From: Candidatus Gastranaerophilales bacterium
Lineage (GTDB): Bacteria > Cyanobacteriota > Vampirovibrionia > Gastranaerophilales > Gastranaerophilaceae
Length of the DNA stretch: 64,000 nucleotides
Direction: 5' to 3'
Assembly (NCBI GenBank): GCA_900769645.1
Contig: CAAGHI010000005.1
Span: 1 to 64,000 of the forward strand
Shown here: positions 1 to 8,600 of the stretch, one piece after another
How the letters are laid out: the number at the start of each line of letters is the position of its first letter
Numbering within the stretch: the stretch's first letter is position 1
Program-made: the position numbers and the translations under genes
Notes under the pieces: generated by a model
What the model was told of the DNA's origin: nothing
Seen by the model: only the letters and a program-made list of their open reading frames with translations
The model's database searches: none

Positions 1-6
1 GAAATC

Positions 7-35
7 TTGAAAACTCCTCAAAAATATGTTAAAAT
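7..35 (+). promoter_or_regulatory. Sigma70-type promoter of prepilin gene 1
   Basis: TTGAAA at 7-12, a 17-nt spacer and TAAAAT at 30-35. The same promoter with identical spacing lies before the paralogous prepilin at 2389-2417, so it belongs to the duplicated 5' cassette. An almost perfect dyad (GTCAGGCA-C-TGCCTGAC, 61-77) sits in the leader between promoter and ribosome site, and AAGGAG at 87-92 precedes the ATG at 99. Confidence 0.7.
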
Positions 36-60
36 AAACTTATAAGAATAGAGAAAGTAG

Positions 61-77
61 GTCAGGCACTGCCTGAC
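61..77 (+). promoter_or_regulatory. Dyad in prepilin leader (possible operator or RNA hairpin)
   Basis: An 8-bp perfect inverted repeat around one central base lies between promoter and ribosome site. The second copy (2444-2460) keeps it with an outer-pair change and one inner mismatch. It could be a repressor-binding palindrome or a short hairpin that affects translation. No terminator-like U-tract follows it. The function is inferred only from position. Confidence 0.4.
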
Positions 78-98
78 AATCTGGATAAGGAGATTTTT

Positions 99-865
99 AT
101 GAGAAAAGATTGTATTATGCAAGAATTGCTAAAATTGGAAAACCACCTAATTAGCGGGTGTAATATGCTCGTCGGGGGGGGGGCAGTGCTACGCACGTAG
201 CCCTCTGTAACAATTTACGTAAAGTCGCCTTTACTCTCGCTGAGGTATTAATCACCCTCGGCATTATCGGCGTTGTTGCAGCATTAACTTTACCGACTTT
301 GATTGAAAAACATCAGAAAAAAGTTACGGCTAAAAAACTTGCAGCAACGTATTCAATTGTTGCTAATGCTTTTGAAAGAGCAAAATCAGATTATGGTGAT
401 ATGTCTTCTTGGGAAGTAAAAAAAGATGGTTTGAATGATGAAATTTCTGAGGCATATATAGATAAATATTTTTTACCTTATTTTGATAACTATAAAAAAA
501 TAGGTTGGGGTGCTTTTTATTGGTATTATAATAATCCTACATATGGTGGTAATGGTGGTTATTTTGTGGAATTTAAAAATGGTGTAACTTTGACTTTTGC
601 ATTTAGTGGTAATAGAGATAAAGATGGTAATTTCTTTTTTAATACCCCTTATTTTCATGTTGATATAAACGGAAAATCAAAACCAAATTTAGTTGGAAAA
701 GATATGTTTCAATTTATGATTTCTGATGAGAAAGTTGTGTCAGGGAATTACACCAATCTGCCAAATTCAATTGTAGTAGGGGCTTGTAAAGATCGAATGC
801 CAGATGCTTGTACTGAACTAATATTTCGTAACGGTTGGGAATTTCCTGATGATTATCCTTGGTAA
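99..865 (+). CDS. Prepilin-like protein 1, out of frame at a G10 tract
   Basis: The best start is ATG 99, with AAGGAG six bases upstream. Its frame meets a stop at 198-200 just after ten G (174-183). The rest of the gene is open one frame away, from 164 to the stop at 863-865. One extra G (or two fewer) joins both parts into a protein of about 255 aa. In that frame a leader of about 44 residues precedes the type IV prepilin signature FTLAEVLITLGIIGVVAALT, the methylated hydrophobic N-terminal helix of pseudopilins and pilins. The C-terminal domain has a D-x-NG-x4-PN-x2-G-x-D-x-F motif near residue 205, shared with the other prepilins here, and ends in PW. No ATG lies in the downstream frame, so a separate start there is unlikely. 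It is probably a surface pseudopilin whose expression depends on tract length. A homopolymer sequencing error would give the same picture. Confidence 0.7.
174..183 (+). repeat. G10 homopolymer inside prepilin gene 1
   Basis: Ten consecutive G in an AT-rich genome, followed by C-AGTGCTACGCACGTAGC, which holds the palindrome GCTACG-CA-CGTAGC (188-201). The tract separates the two halves of the prepilin frame. Runs of this length are classic slipped-strand mispairing sites, and they are also where base callers miscount. Confidence 0.9.
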
Positions 866-980
866 ATAATTATTAATATATCTTATTTTCAATTGTATTC
901 TATTTTTGACTGTATATAATAAGTGTATAAGTTTAATTTATTCCAAGAGAGAGTACGAGATTTACATAAAGGGGTAACAA

Positions 981-2369
981 ATGCTGAAATTAGACTACCG
1001 TAGTGCTGATGAGATGGTAATCGGAAGTGAAAACGGATTAAATATTAGAGAGAAATTTGAAGAATACAAATCAACTATCGCTAATATTATATCTGATTTG
1101 AACAAACGAAAAGATAAGCCAGGTCAGTGGTTACAGTGGTTAAATTTAGGCTATAATGAAGAAACTCTTTGGTATGTAAAAGAATACGCTTCTATGGTAC
1201 AAGGTTGTTTTGAAAATGTTTTAGTTTTAGGTATTGGAGGTTCTGCGCTCGGTGGACTTGCAATGTCTGAAGCGCTTTTAAAACCTTATTGGAATTTACT
1301 CTCAGAAGAACAACGTAATGGGCTTCCTCGAATTTTCTTTTTGGATAATATTGATCCTGATACAATGGTTGGTTTGCTTAATACATTGGATTTGAGCAAA
1401 ACTTTGGTTAATGTTATTACAAAATCAGGTTCGACTGCTGAGACAATGTCGCAGTTTATGATTGTGAAAAATATTCTTGAACAAGAACTTGGCGCAAATT
1501 ACAGATATAATATTGTTGCAACAACTGATAAAAAGACCGGAATTTTAAGACAAATTGCTGAGCAAGAAGGTTATAAAACTTTTGTTGTGCCAGATGATGT
1601 TGGCGGAAGGTTTTCTGTATTTTCTGCAGTAGGGTTAGTGCCTCTTGCGCTTGTCGGAATTGATATTGATGAAATTATGAACGGTATCAAGGACATGGAT
1701 TTGGCGTTGAAGAACACCGACGTTTTTGAAAATATTGCGGCACAAAATGCTCTAATTCATTATTTAATGGATACTGAAAAAGGTAAGAATTTGGCTGTTA
1801 TGATGCCGTATTCAAGTCGTTTGAAATATGTTTCTGACTGGTTTGTGCAACTTTGGGCTGAGTCTTTAGGCAAGAATAAAGACAAAAATGGAAATGATGT
1901 TCATGTTGGACCAACACCTATCAAGGCTCTTGGTGCAACAGATCAACATTCACAAATTCAGCTGTATAATGAAGGACCGAATGATAAAGTTATTAGTTTT
2001 ATAAGAGTTGCAGAATTTGATAATACTTTGGAAATCCCAAATATTTTTGAATATACAGGAATTGGTTATCTTGGCGGAAAGACGATTAACCAGTTAATAA
2101 ATGCGGAGGCTGATTCTACAAGAGTTGCGTTGGCTGATTACAATAGACCGACTGTAACGATTACGTTGGACAAGGTTGACGGGTATAATGTTGCGCAATT
2201 GTTGTATATGTTAGAAGTTCAAACTGCGATTGCCGGTGAGTTATATAATATTAATACGTTTAATCAACCTGGGGTTGAACAGGCAAAAAATTATACCTAT
2301 GCGTTGATGGGTAGAATGGGTTACGAAGAGTCTGCTCAAATGCTTAAAGAAAAAATGGCGACAGTGTAA
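981..2369 (+). CDS. pgi: Glucose-6-phosphate isomerase
   Basis: Interconverts glucose 6-phosphate and fructose 6-phosphate in the cytoplasm (glycolysis and gluconeogenesis). It is 462 aa, the usual length of the shorter bacterial form. Visible landmarks are the SIS-type sugar-phosphate loop VLGIGGSALGG (about residues 80-90), ITKSGSTAETMSQF (about 148-161), GGRFSVFSAVG (about 208-218), the ATDQHSQIQLYNEGPND block with the active-site His, and NQPGVEQAKN near the C terminus. A GGGG ribosome site precedes ATG 981. It lies between two prepilin paralogues, in the same direction as both, with its own 115-bp upstream gap. Confidence 0.96.
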   Translation: MLKLDYRSADEMVIGSENGLNIREKFEEYKSTIANIISDLNKRKDKPGQWLQWLNLGYNEETLWYVKEYASMVQGCFENVLVLGIGGSALGGLAMSEALLKPYWNLLSEEQRNGLPRIFFLDNIDPDTMVGLLNTLDLSKTLVNVITKSGSTAETMSQFMIVKNILEQELGANYRYNIVATTDKKTGILRQIAEQEGYKTFVVPDDVGGRFSVFSAVGLVPLALVGIDIDEIMNGIKDMDLALKNTDVFENIAAQNALIHYLMDTEKGKNLAVMMPYSSRLKYVSDWFVQLWAESLGKNKDKNGNDVHVGPTPIKALGATDQHSQIQLYNEGPNDKVISFIRVAEFDNTLEIPNIFEYTGIGYLGGKTINQLINAEADSTRVALADYNRPTVTITLDKVDGYNVAQLLYMLEVQTAIAGELYNINTFNQPGVEQAKNYTYALMGRMGYEESAQMLKEKMATV

Positions 2370-2388
2370 GCTTTTCATAATGCCGGGC

Positions 2389-2417
2389 TTGAAAACACCT
2401 CAAAAATATGTTAAAAT
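2389..2417 (+). promoter_or_regulatory. Sigma70-type promoter of prepilin gene 2
   Basis: TTGAAA 2389-2394, 17-nt spacer, TAAAAT 2412-2417. It starts 20 bases after the pgi stop, so prepilin 2 has its own promoter. The sequence from here to about 2665 is nearly identical to 5-283. Confidence 0.7.
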
Positions 2418-2481
2418 GAACTTATAAGAATAGAGAAAGTAGATCAGGCACTGCCCGACAATCTGGATAAGGAGCCAAATT

Positions 2482-3323
2482 ATGAGAAAAGATTGTATTA
2501 TGCAAGAATTGTTAAAATTGGAAAACCACCTAATTGGCGGGTGTAATATGCTCGTCGGGGGGGGGGCAGTACTACGCACGTAGCCCTCTGTAACAATTTA
2601 CGTAAAGTCGCCTTTACTCTCGCTGAGGTATTAAACGCCCTCGGCATTATCGGCGTTGTTGCGGCACTTACCTTGCCATCTGTAATAAACAAATATCGTA
2701 GTTTTGTGTTGGAACAACAGTTCAAAAAATCTTATTCAAATCTTTCGCAGACAATTATAAATATGAAACGTGATTCTGGACTTGAATATTTGAGAGATAA
2801 TTATGTTCATTATGCCCCCAATTCCGGTTATGATTCTACATTGGTAAGAGCTTTTTATGATAGTTTTGACAGTCACATAGCACCTGTTGATAAGTTGAAA
2901 AAGATATATCCGGTAACAAATTATAGTGGAACAGGAACATCTGCCACTGATTATGGTGGAGATTGGCCGAGGGCTATTTTTATTTTGAAAGACGGAAGTA
3001 GTGTTGGTCGTCAGGTTAATAATGGTTGTTTACGTTTTTGGATTGATTCAAATGGTCCTTACAAAAAGCCAAATCGTTATGGCTTTGATATTTTTGAACT
3101 TAGAGTTTGTGACAGTACAGATGCTTTAAAGCCTGTTAAGGCATATAAAAACAATTATACCGATGAGGAGTTGGAAAAAGAAGAATTTCCAGATATTGCA
3201 GGTGCCCCTTGCACAAAAAAATCCAAACAACTGCTAAACGGCATAGGTTGCTCTTGGTATGCGTTGAACAATATTAATCCAGATGATGAATCGAAAAAAT
3301 ATTGGAATAGCTTGCCTTGGTAA
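2482..3323 (+). CDS. Prepilin-like protein 2, out of frame at a G10 tract
   Basis: Paralogue of the gene at 99-865 with the same architecture. AAGGAG (2469-2474) precedes ATG 2482; a leader of about 44 codons is broken by ten G (2557-2566), and the frame from 2482 stops just after them. The remainder is open in the frame reached by adding one G, giving about 280 aa in the restored frame. The prepilin helix reads FTLAEVLNALGIIGVVAALT, so the usual I-T pair is N-A here. The downstream domain differs from prepilin 1 but keeps a D-x-NG...KPN...G-x-D-x-F stretch, several Cys and a terminal PW. Near-identity stops shortly after the helix, so a constant 5' part carries a variable 3' part. It is probably a surface pseudopilin in the OFF state as sequenced. 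Confidence 0.7.
2557..2566 (+). repeat. G10 homopolymer inside prepilin gene 2
   Basis: Ten G, followed by CAGTACTACGCACGTAGC as in gene 1. Same phase error relative to the upstream ATG as in gene 1. Confidence 0.9.
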
Positions 3324-3398
3324 ACTCTTAAATAACTCTTGACTCTCCGGTTTGTTGCGTGTATTTTGGTTATACGAGAGATTTTGGGGAGATAATAT

Positions 3399-4775
3399 AT
3401 GGAAGAAAACAATGTTTTAAAGAAGTTTACAACAGCTCAGTTTTTGAACTTTGCGCTGGGATTTTTTGGTTTGCAGTTTGCTTGGCAGATGAGAATTATT
3501 TTGTCAGGGCCGGTTACGGAAGGGCTTGGTGCTTCTCCGTTTATTTACGGGCTAATTTGGCTTGCGGGACCATTTACAGGAATGGTTGTTCAACCGCTTG
3601 TTGGTGCGTTGAGTGATAAGACTGTTTCGCCACTTGGCAGACGTCGTCCTTATTTGTTGGGTGGTGCTTTGTTGGCGTCTTTGGCGTTGTTAATTTTTCC
3701 AAATTCTGGTGGAATTGCTGAGGGTTTGGCAAATTTGACGGGTTTACATTTGCCGGCTGTTACAGGTTTGTTGATTGCTGCAATTATGATTTGGGTAATT
3801 GATGCATGTGTAAACGTGGCACAAGGCCCTTATAGAGCGTTAATTCCTGATGTAGTGCCGGAAGAACAATATTCAATCGCAAATTCTTATATAAGTCTTG
3901 CAATCGGCTTAGGTTCTGTTGTCGCAGCAGGAACAGCTCCGTTTTTGAAATGGGCTTTCGGGTATCAAATGTCAATTCCCGCACAGTTTGTAATGGCTGC
4001 TTTGGCGTTTACACTTGGTATGATTTGGACTTGTATTACAATAAAAGAGGGTAAAAAAGAGCACGAAAATAAACAAGAAGTCGTTCAGAATAATGTTTCT
4101 TTCTGGCAGTCTTTGAAAGAGTTTTTTGCACTTTCTCCGGAAGTTTCAAAAATCTGTACAATGCAGTTTTTCACTTGGATTGGTACAATGTGTATGATGA
4201 TTTTCTTTACACAGTATGCCGTTCACACAATCTATTGTGTGCCTGATTTGACAACTGTTTCTGAGTCAACAAAAGATCTTTATGCACAAGCAACTTTGAC
4301 CGGAACTAATTTTTCATCAATTTGTTTTGCAATATTTAACCTAATTTGTTTTATTGTTGCAATTCCAATCGGATTTTTGTCAGCGAAGTTTTCAAACAAA
4401 AAAGTTCATATTATTTCAATAATAACAATGATTTTGGCTTATTTGGGAATGTTTTTTGCAAAAGATCCAAAAGCCGTTGCAACTTTGATGGGCTTGTCAG
4501 GTATCGGCTGGGCAAGTATTTGCGCTTTGCCATTTGCAATGCTTTCTCAATTTATTAAAAAAGGTACAGAAGGTTCTGTAATGGGAATTTTCAATATCTT
4601 TATTGCAGGTCCGCAAGTATTTGTTTGCACACTTGTTGCATGGATTATTTCAAAATGCTCGTTCACAATGGGTGCTGACTATATTAACTACCACTGGGAA
4701 TATGCGTTTGTAATCGGTGCGGTTTGTCTTGCAGTTGCAGCTGTAATCGCTTCTATGGTTAAGGAAAAGGTTTAA
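3399..4775 (+). CDS. MFS transporter, sugar (GPH/SLC45-like) type
   Basis: A 458-aa inner-membrane secondary transporter with about twelve hydrophobic segments. After the second segment comes the MFS loop motif GALSDKTVSPLGRRRPYLLGG (about residues 68-88), in the form seen in sucrose/maltose and glycoside-pentoside-hexuronide carriers. The start ATG 3399 has GGGGAG eight bases upstream. The stop is two bases from the ATG of the radical SAM gene at 4778, so the two are co-transcribed and probably coupled. The substrate cannot be read from sequence; a disaccharide or glycoside driven by a proton or sodium gradient is the family expectation. Confidence 0.85.
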   Translation: MEENNVLKKFTTAQFLNFALGFFGLQFAWQMRIILSGPVTEGLGASPFIYGLIWLAGPFTGMVVQPLVGALSDKTVSPLGRRRPYLLGGALLASLALLIFPNSGGIAEGLANLTGLHLPAVTGLLIAAIMIWVIDACVNVAQGPYRALIPDVVPEEQYSIANSYISLAIGLGSVVAAGTAPFLKWAFGYQMSIPAQFVMAALAFTLGMIWTCITIKEGKKEHENKQEVVQNNVSFWQSLKEFFALSPEVSKICTMQFFTWIGTMCMMIFFTQYAVHTIYCVPDLTTVSESTKDLYAQATLTGTNFSSICFAIFNLICFIVAIPIGFLSAKFSNKKVHIISIITMILAYLGMFFAKDPKAVATLMGLSGIGWASICALPFAMLSQFIKKGTEGSVMGIFNIFIAGPQVFVCTLVAWIISKCSFTMGADYINYHWEYAFVIGAVCLAVAAVIASMVKEKV

Positions 4776-4777
4776 TA

Positions 4778-6178
4778 ATGACTGAAAAAAAACGAATTCT
4801 TTTAATATATCCGCCATCGCCTGTTATGAATAGAGAGGACAGATGTCAGCAACCGACAAAGGATTTGATTGTAATTCCGCCTTTGCCACCGACTGATTTG
4901 ATGTATTTGGCATCTGTTGCTGAACAGGTTGGGCTTGAGGCAAAAATTGAAGATTACAGTCAAGGTGGCGATTTGGAATATGATTTGAGAGAATTCAGAC
5001 CTGATTATTTAGTTGTAAATATTGCAACTCCGACTCTTGAGCATGATCTTGACGCAGTTAAACGTGCAAAAGAGCTTAATCCGCATGTTGTGACAATCGC
5101 AAAGGGTGCAGCATTCTTGACTTTGGGTGAAAAAATCTTGAAAGAACATGATTTTCTCGATTTTGGAATTCTTGGCGAAGCAGAAGATACTTTGAAGGAA
5201 ATCCTTGATGGACGTGATAAATCAGAAATTCTCGGAATTTATTATTGTGAAAACGGAGAGGTGAAATTTAGTGGAAATCGTCCGTTTATTGAGGATTTGG
5301 ACAGACTTCCGTTCCCTGCTCGTCATCTTGTGGATAACAATATTTACAGACGCCCTGACAACAACAAAGTTCAGGCGACAATTAAGGTTGAGCGTGGTTG
5401 CCCGTTCCATTGCTTTTTCTGCCTTGCAACACCTGTTTCGGGGGCGAAAGTCAGACGTAGAAGTGCAGAAAATATTGTTGCAGAAATTAAAGAATGTGTA
5501 GAAAAATATAACATTCGGAATTTCTTGTTCTGGTCAGATATTTTTAATCTTGATAAAGAATGGACGCTGAACTTGTGCCAAGCAATAATTGACAGTGGGC
5601 TAAAAATTACTTGGTCTGCAAACACGAGAGCCGACACAGCGGATTTGGAGATGGCAAAATTGATGTACAAATCAGGTTGTCGTCTTGTGAGTATCGGTGT
5701 TGAGAGCGGTTCACAAGAAATGCTTGAAAAAATGGGCAAAAAGATTACGCTTGATGATGTTAGGAATACGGTTAAAATCTTTAAACAGGCGAAAATAAGA
5801 ATTTACAATTACTTTGTAATCGGGTTGCCTTGGGAGACAGAAGAGACAGTTGAGGAAACAATTAAATTCGCAATTGAGTTAGATAGCGATTTTATAAGTT
5901 TCTACACCGCAACTCCGCTTCCTGGGTCGAGATTTTATGATTATGCCAAAGAGCATAATTTGTTTGATAAAGAAACATCTTTTGAAAGTGCATATTTTTA
6001 TCCGTCGGTAAACACACATTACTTATCAAAAGATAGGGTTTTTGAGTTACATAAATCTGCAATAAAGAGGTTTTATTTAAGGCCAAGATATATTTTGAGA
6101 ATGCTTAGCCGAATAAGATCTTTTGAAGAGGTTAAAAACTACTTCATTGCGGGAATGAATGTATTGTTAAGAAGATAG
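4778..6178 (+). CDS. B12-binding domain radical SAM protein
   Basis: 466 aa. The N-terminal part (about residues 5-150) has the cobalamin-binding Rossmann-like fold seen in class B radical SAM enzymes (ILLIYPPSP..., ...FLDFGILGEAEDTL). The radical SAM core follows, with the CxxxCxxC cluster motif CPFHCFFC at residues 208-215 that binds the 4Fe-4S cluster and SAM. GVESGSQEMLEKMGKK and YFVIGLPWETEETVEET are core motifs of this class. Such enzymes methylate or rearrange unactivated carbons; the substrate here is unknown. It is coupled to the MFS gene upstream and lies 22 bp from a prepilin gene. It may modify a transported or surface component, but nothing in the sequence proves this. Confidence 0.9.
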   Translation: MTEKKRILLIYPPSPVMNREDRCQQPTKDLIVIPPLPPTDLMYLASVAEQVGLEAKIEDYSQGGDLEYDLREFRPDYLVVNIATPTLEHDLDAVKRAKELNPHVVTIAKGAAFLTLGEKILKEHDFLDFGILGEAEDTLKEILDGRDKSEILGIYYCENGEVKFSGNRPFIEDLDRLPFPARHLVDNNIYRRPDNNKVQATIKVERGCPFHCFFCLATPVSGAKVRRRSAENIVAEIKECVEKYNIRNFLFWSDIFNLDKEWTLNLCQAIIDSGLKITWSANTRADTADLEMAKLMYKSGCRLVSIGVESGSQEMLEKMGKKITLDDVRNTVKIFKQAKIRIYNYFVIGLPWETEETVEETIKFAIELDSDFISFYTATPLPGSRFYDYAKEHNLFDKETSFESAYFYPSVNTHYLSKDRVFELHKSAIKRFYLRPRYILRMLSRIRSFEEVKNYFIAGMNVLLRR

Positions 6179-6200
6179 AAGATGATTTGGAGGGTATAAA

Positions 6201-6812
6201 ATGAAAAACGCGTTTACGTTGGCAGAAATTCTTATAACAATGGGGATTATTGGCGTTGTATCGGCAATGACAGTTCCCGCATTAAATCAAAGTTGGCAAA
6301 GAGATGCCTATACAACTCAGTTGAGAAAGGTTTATTCAGAAGTTGCTCAGGCTGCAGTTCGCTGTAAAACAGATAATAATGTTCAGACTTTGACTGAGGC
6401 AAGGATTAACAGTGATACTATTCGAGATAAATTTGTTGCAAAATATTTTAATGTTATAAAACCTTGTGAAACCACCAAAACACCTTGTTTTGCGTCTACT
6501 TACAAAACTGTAACTGGTACAAGTATTGCTTCTAGCGATTTTCACACTTGCCATACGGTAGATGTGATTGCAAGCGGCGCAGCTCTTTGTACTTATTGGA
6601 GTAGTATTAATGAAATTCGTATAATTGTTGATGTAAATGGAGCCAAAGACCCGAATATCATCGGACGTGATGTATTTGCAATGAGAGTTCATAGTGATAC
6701 CGGTTTGGTTGAAGATACATCTGCAAGTGCTTTTGACTCATCTAAAACAAATCCAATTGAGTCAGGTGCGTTGAAATCTATTATTGATAATGGTTGGAAG
6801 ATGACTTATTAA
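6201..6812 (+). CDS. Prepilin-like protein 3
   Basis: 203 aa beginning MKNAFTLAEILITMGIIGVV, a short-leader type IV prepilin or pseudopilin N terminus. Residue -1 of the expected prepilin peptidase site is Ala rather than Gly. A GGAGGG ribosome site precedes ATG 6201. The globular part contains IVDVNGAKDPNIIGRDVFAM (about residues 137-156), the D-x-NG...PN...GRD-x-F signature of the other prepilins in the window, plus paired Cys. It ends the MFS - radical SAM operon (22-bp gap) and is followed by a terminator. Unlike the two upstream paralogues it is intact and has no G tract. Confidence 0.85.
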   Translation: MKNAFTLAEILITMGIIGVVSAMTVPALNQSWQRDAYTTQLRKVYSEVAQAAVRCKTDNNVQTLTEARINSDTIRDKFVAKYFNVIKPCETTKTPCFASTYKTVTGTSIASSDFHTCHTVDVIASGAALCTYWSSINEIRIIVDVNGAKDPNIIGRDVFAMRVHSDTGLVEDTSASAFDSSKTNPIESGALKSIIDNGWKMTY

Positions 6813-6846
6813 GAATGTCTTTGCAAAGTATAAAATTTTTATGACT

Positions 6847-6877
6847 AAAAAAGCTCTCGAATACTCGGGAGCTTTTT
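6847..6877. terminator. Terminator between prepilin 3 and the converging winged-helix gene
   Basis: AAAAAGCTC...GAGCTTTTT hairpin with a T-run on one side and an A-run on the other, so it can serve both converging units. Confidence 0.8.
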
Positions 6878-6906
6878 GGTGATTATGATTATGATTTAGA
6901 GAGTTT

Positions 6907-7524
6907 TTAATTGAGAATAAATCCACCTTTATCAGCATTTTGAAGGTTTTCGCCTTCGATTTTTGCTCTAAGGTTTTTAATATATTTGTAAACATAATCT
7001 CTTGGCAAGTCAAGTAGTGTTGCCAAGTCTTTTGCATAAACAATTTTACCTTTGTTTTGCTCAAAATAGTTGAATACACGTTGTTCTCTGTCAGTAAGAG
7101 CTTTTTTGAAAACAACTTTAACTTCTTCTCTAAGATTTTCAGTTTTAACAGCCGGTTTTTCTTCTTTTTTAGTTACTTTCTTTGTAGAAGCTTTAGCTCT
7201 TTCAGCTTTAGCCTTTTTAGTTTCTTCTGCTTTTACATCTTCATCAATTTTAATTTTATGGATAGAGAAAGGTGTTGGAGCTATTTCTTGTTCTCTTTCA
7301 TAAGCTCTTTCAGCTATAGCACTCAATCTTTCTGCGTGATTTTGTTTCCATTCAGGTTCATTAGAAACAACCGGTTTTCCTTTTAATACTATATCGATTA
7401 AATCGTTTGTAGGCTTAGCCTCTTCTATCTTTTTCCCTAATCTGGCAGCGAATTCTTCTAATGTAATCTTTTCCAATGAGCTTCTCCACTGTTTAATCTC
7501 TTCCTTGCTCAAGTATTCAGACAT
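6907..7524 (-). CDS. Unknown protein with a basic linker and a C-terminal winged helix
   Basis: 205 aa, family not recognised. Residues 1-90 are mixed helix. Residues 100-135 form a Lys/Ala/Glu-rich linker (repeated KKAKAERAKAS-like stretches), typical of a flexible DNA-binding tail. Residues 140-205 (LTDREQRVFNYFEQNKGKIV...LDLPRDYVYKYIKNLRAKI) match the pattern of a winged-helix domain of the response-regulator or sigma-adaptor kind. It is probably a DNA-binding regulator or nucleoid-associated protein. It converges on the prepilin 3 operon and shares its terminator. Confidence 0.6.
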   Translation of the reverse strand: MSEYLSKEEIKQWRSSLEKITLEEFAARLGKKIEEAKPTNDLIDIVLKGKPVVSNEPEWKQNHAERLSAIAERAYEREQEIAPTPFSIHKIKIDEDVKAEETKKAKAERAKASTKKVTKKEEKPAVKTENLREEVKVVFKKALTDREQRVFNYFEQNKGKIVYAKDLATLLDLPRDYVYKYIKNLRAKIEGENLQNADKGGFILN

Positions 7525-8057
7525 TCACTAATCTCCTATAACTATGTGTCTCTTTCTATTCTTCTAATGTAGCATAAACCATGCTCCATGATTCAAAATG
7601 TTTCACAACGTAAATTTTTGTTTTTTATTGTAACGTTTTTGGAAAAGAGCGAATTTGTTTTACGAAGTCGTCATTCTGAAAGCTTAGGTGCTACGCACGT
7701 AGCCCACTGTAACAATATTCATTCATACTTCATATATTGGTAAAAAATATTTTAAGCGATTAGCGAAGAATAATTTTTCTTGCTATTCAGAATCTCTTGC
7801 GAAATAGAATAGACTCTGGCTCGGAGTCCGGAGTGACAGTTACGGTTAGTTGTTTTGCGAAAATTGCAACTACTTTATTCGTCATTCTGAGGACAACAAT
7901 AATTTGAGATTGTCGATTGGGCATACATGTCCAATATCTTATATAATTACAATCTCTCGATATATTAATTTCGCTTAGCAGCCTAACTTCCTAGCTGCTT
8001 AGCTGCTTTTGATATAGACTACGCCTCTTTGCCTCTTGGCATCTATGTTTCTTAATT
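7525..8057. repeat. 533-bp intergenic region filled with palindromic repeats
   Basis: No credible gene. It holds CGTCATTCTGAAAGCTTAG (7670-7688), the palindrome GCTACG-CA-CGTAGC (7690-7703) also found after the G10 tracts, a TATTCAGAATCTC stretch (about 7775-7790), GACTCTGGCTCGGAGTCCGGAGTGACAGTTACG (7812-7844) and a TTGGGCA...TGTCCAA dyad (about 7917-7933). All of these recur elsewhere in the window. Confidence 0.75.
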
Positions 8058-8291
8058 CTACACTTCAATAAATAATCTTTGACCGACGATGTTTTGTTTC
8101 CCATTGTAGTAGCCGGCAAAGTATCCCCCTCGAACAGGTGCGTTTTTCGCATAAGCATTTAAGCTGTGTCCGTTGTAACTTACGAACGGATTGTTGCTAT
8201 ATGGATTGCTTGATGCGCTTCTCGTTGGAGTTACGACCTGTGTTGTTTGCGGAACAAACATTTGTGACAATAAATTTACAATACCAGCCAT
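8058..8291 (-). CDS. Small protein of unknown function
   Basis: 77 aa, with a GTGAGGTAG ribosome site before ATG 8291. The N-terminal 15 residues are hydrophobic/amphipathic; the rest is rich in Asn, Ser, Tyr and Gly (SNPYSNNPFVSYNGHSLNAY), without charged clusters. No domain is recognised. It has its own intergenic space on both sides. Confidence 0.55.
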   Translation of the reverse strand: MAGIVNLLSQMFVPQTTQVVTPTRSASSNPYSNNPFVSYNGHSLNAYAKNAPVRGGYFAGYYNGKQNIVGQRLFIEV

Positions 8292-8600
8292 TTCTACCTC
8301 ACTTACAATAAAAGATTAATTATAATTTCATCTTTGTCATTATTATAGCATAAGTTTTAAGAAATTATTAATAAATCTTAATAAAATCAGCTAAATAGAG
8401 TAAAGAGGGTGGATAAACATTTATTGTCATTCTGAAAAGACTGGAAATCAAGCGTGTAGCGTAGATTTTCGTCTTATTCAGGATCTACTTTAATAGACTC
8501 CGGATCGTAGCCCGGAGTGACAGTTACGCAAATGTAACAAATTAAAATTACAACAATATTGAAATATCAGAAAACAATCCAATTGAAAAATTTTACATAA
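8292..8600. repeat. Intergenic region with repeat copies
   Basis: 309 bp between two minus-strand genes. It contains GTCATTCTGAAAAGACTGG (about 8427-8445), a TTATTCAGGATCTAC stretch and GACTCCGGATCGTAGCCCGGAGTGACAGTTACG (8496-8528), the palindromic family also found at 7812, 19032 and 37137. No coding signal seen. Confidence 0.7.

Noticed and set aside
61..77. Dyad as a transcription terminator
   Set aside because: One-base loop and no U-tract; it lies upstream of a good ribosome site.
299..865. TTG at 299 as the start of prepilin 1
   Set aside because: It would cut off the prepilin helix and has no ribosome site; the frame is open further upstream and joins the ATG at 99 if one G is added.
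2673..3323. TTG at 2673 as the start of prepilin 2
   Set aside because: Same reason; the conserved hydrophobic N-terminal helix lies upstream of it.
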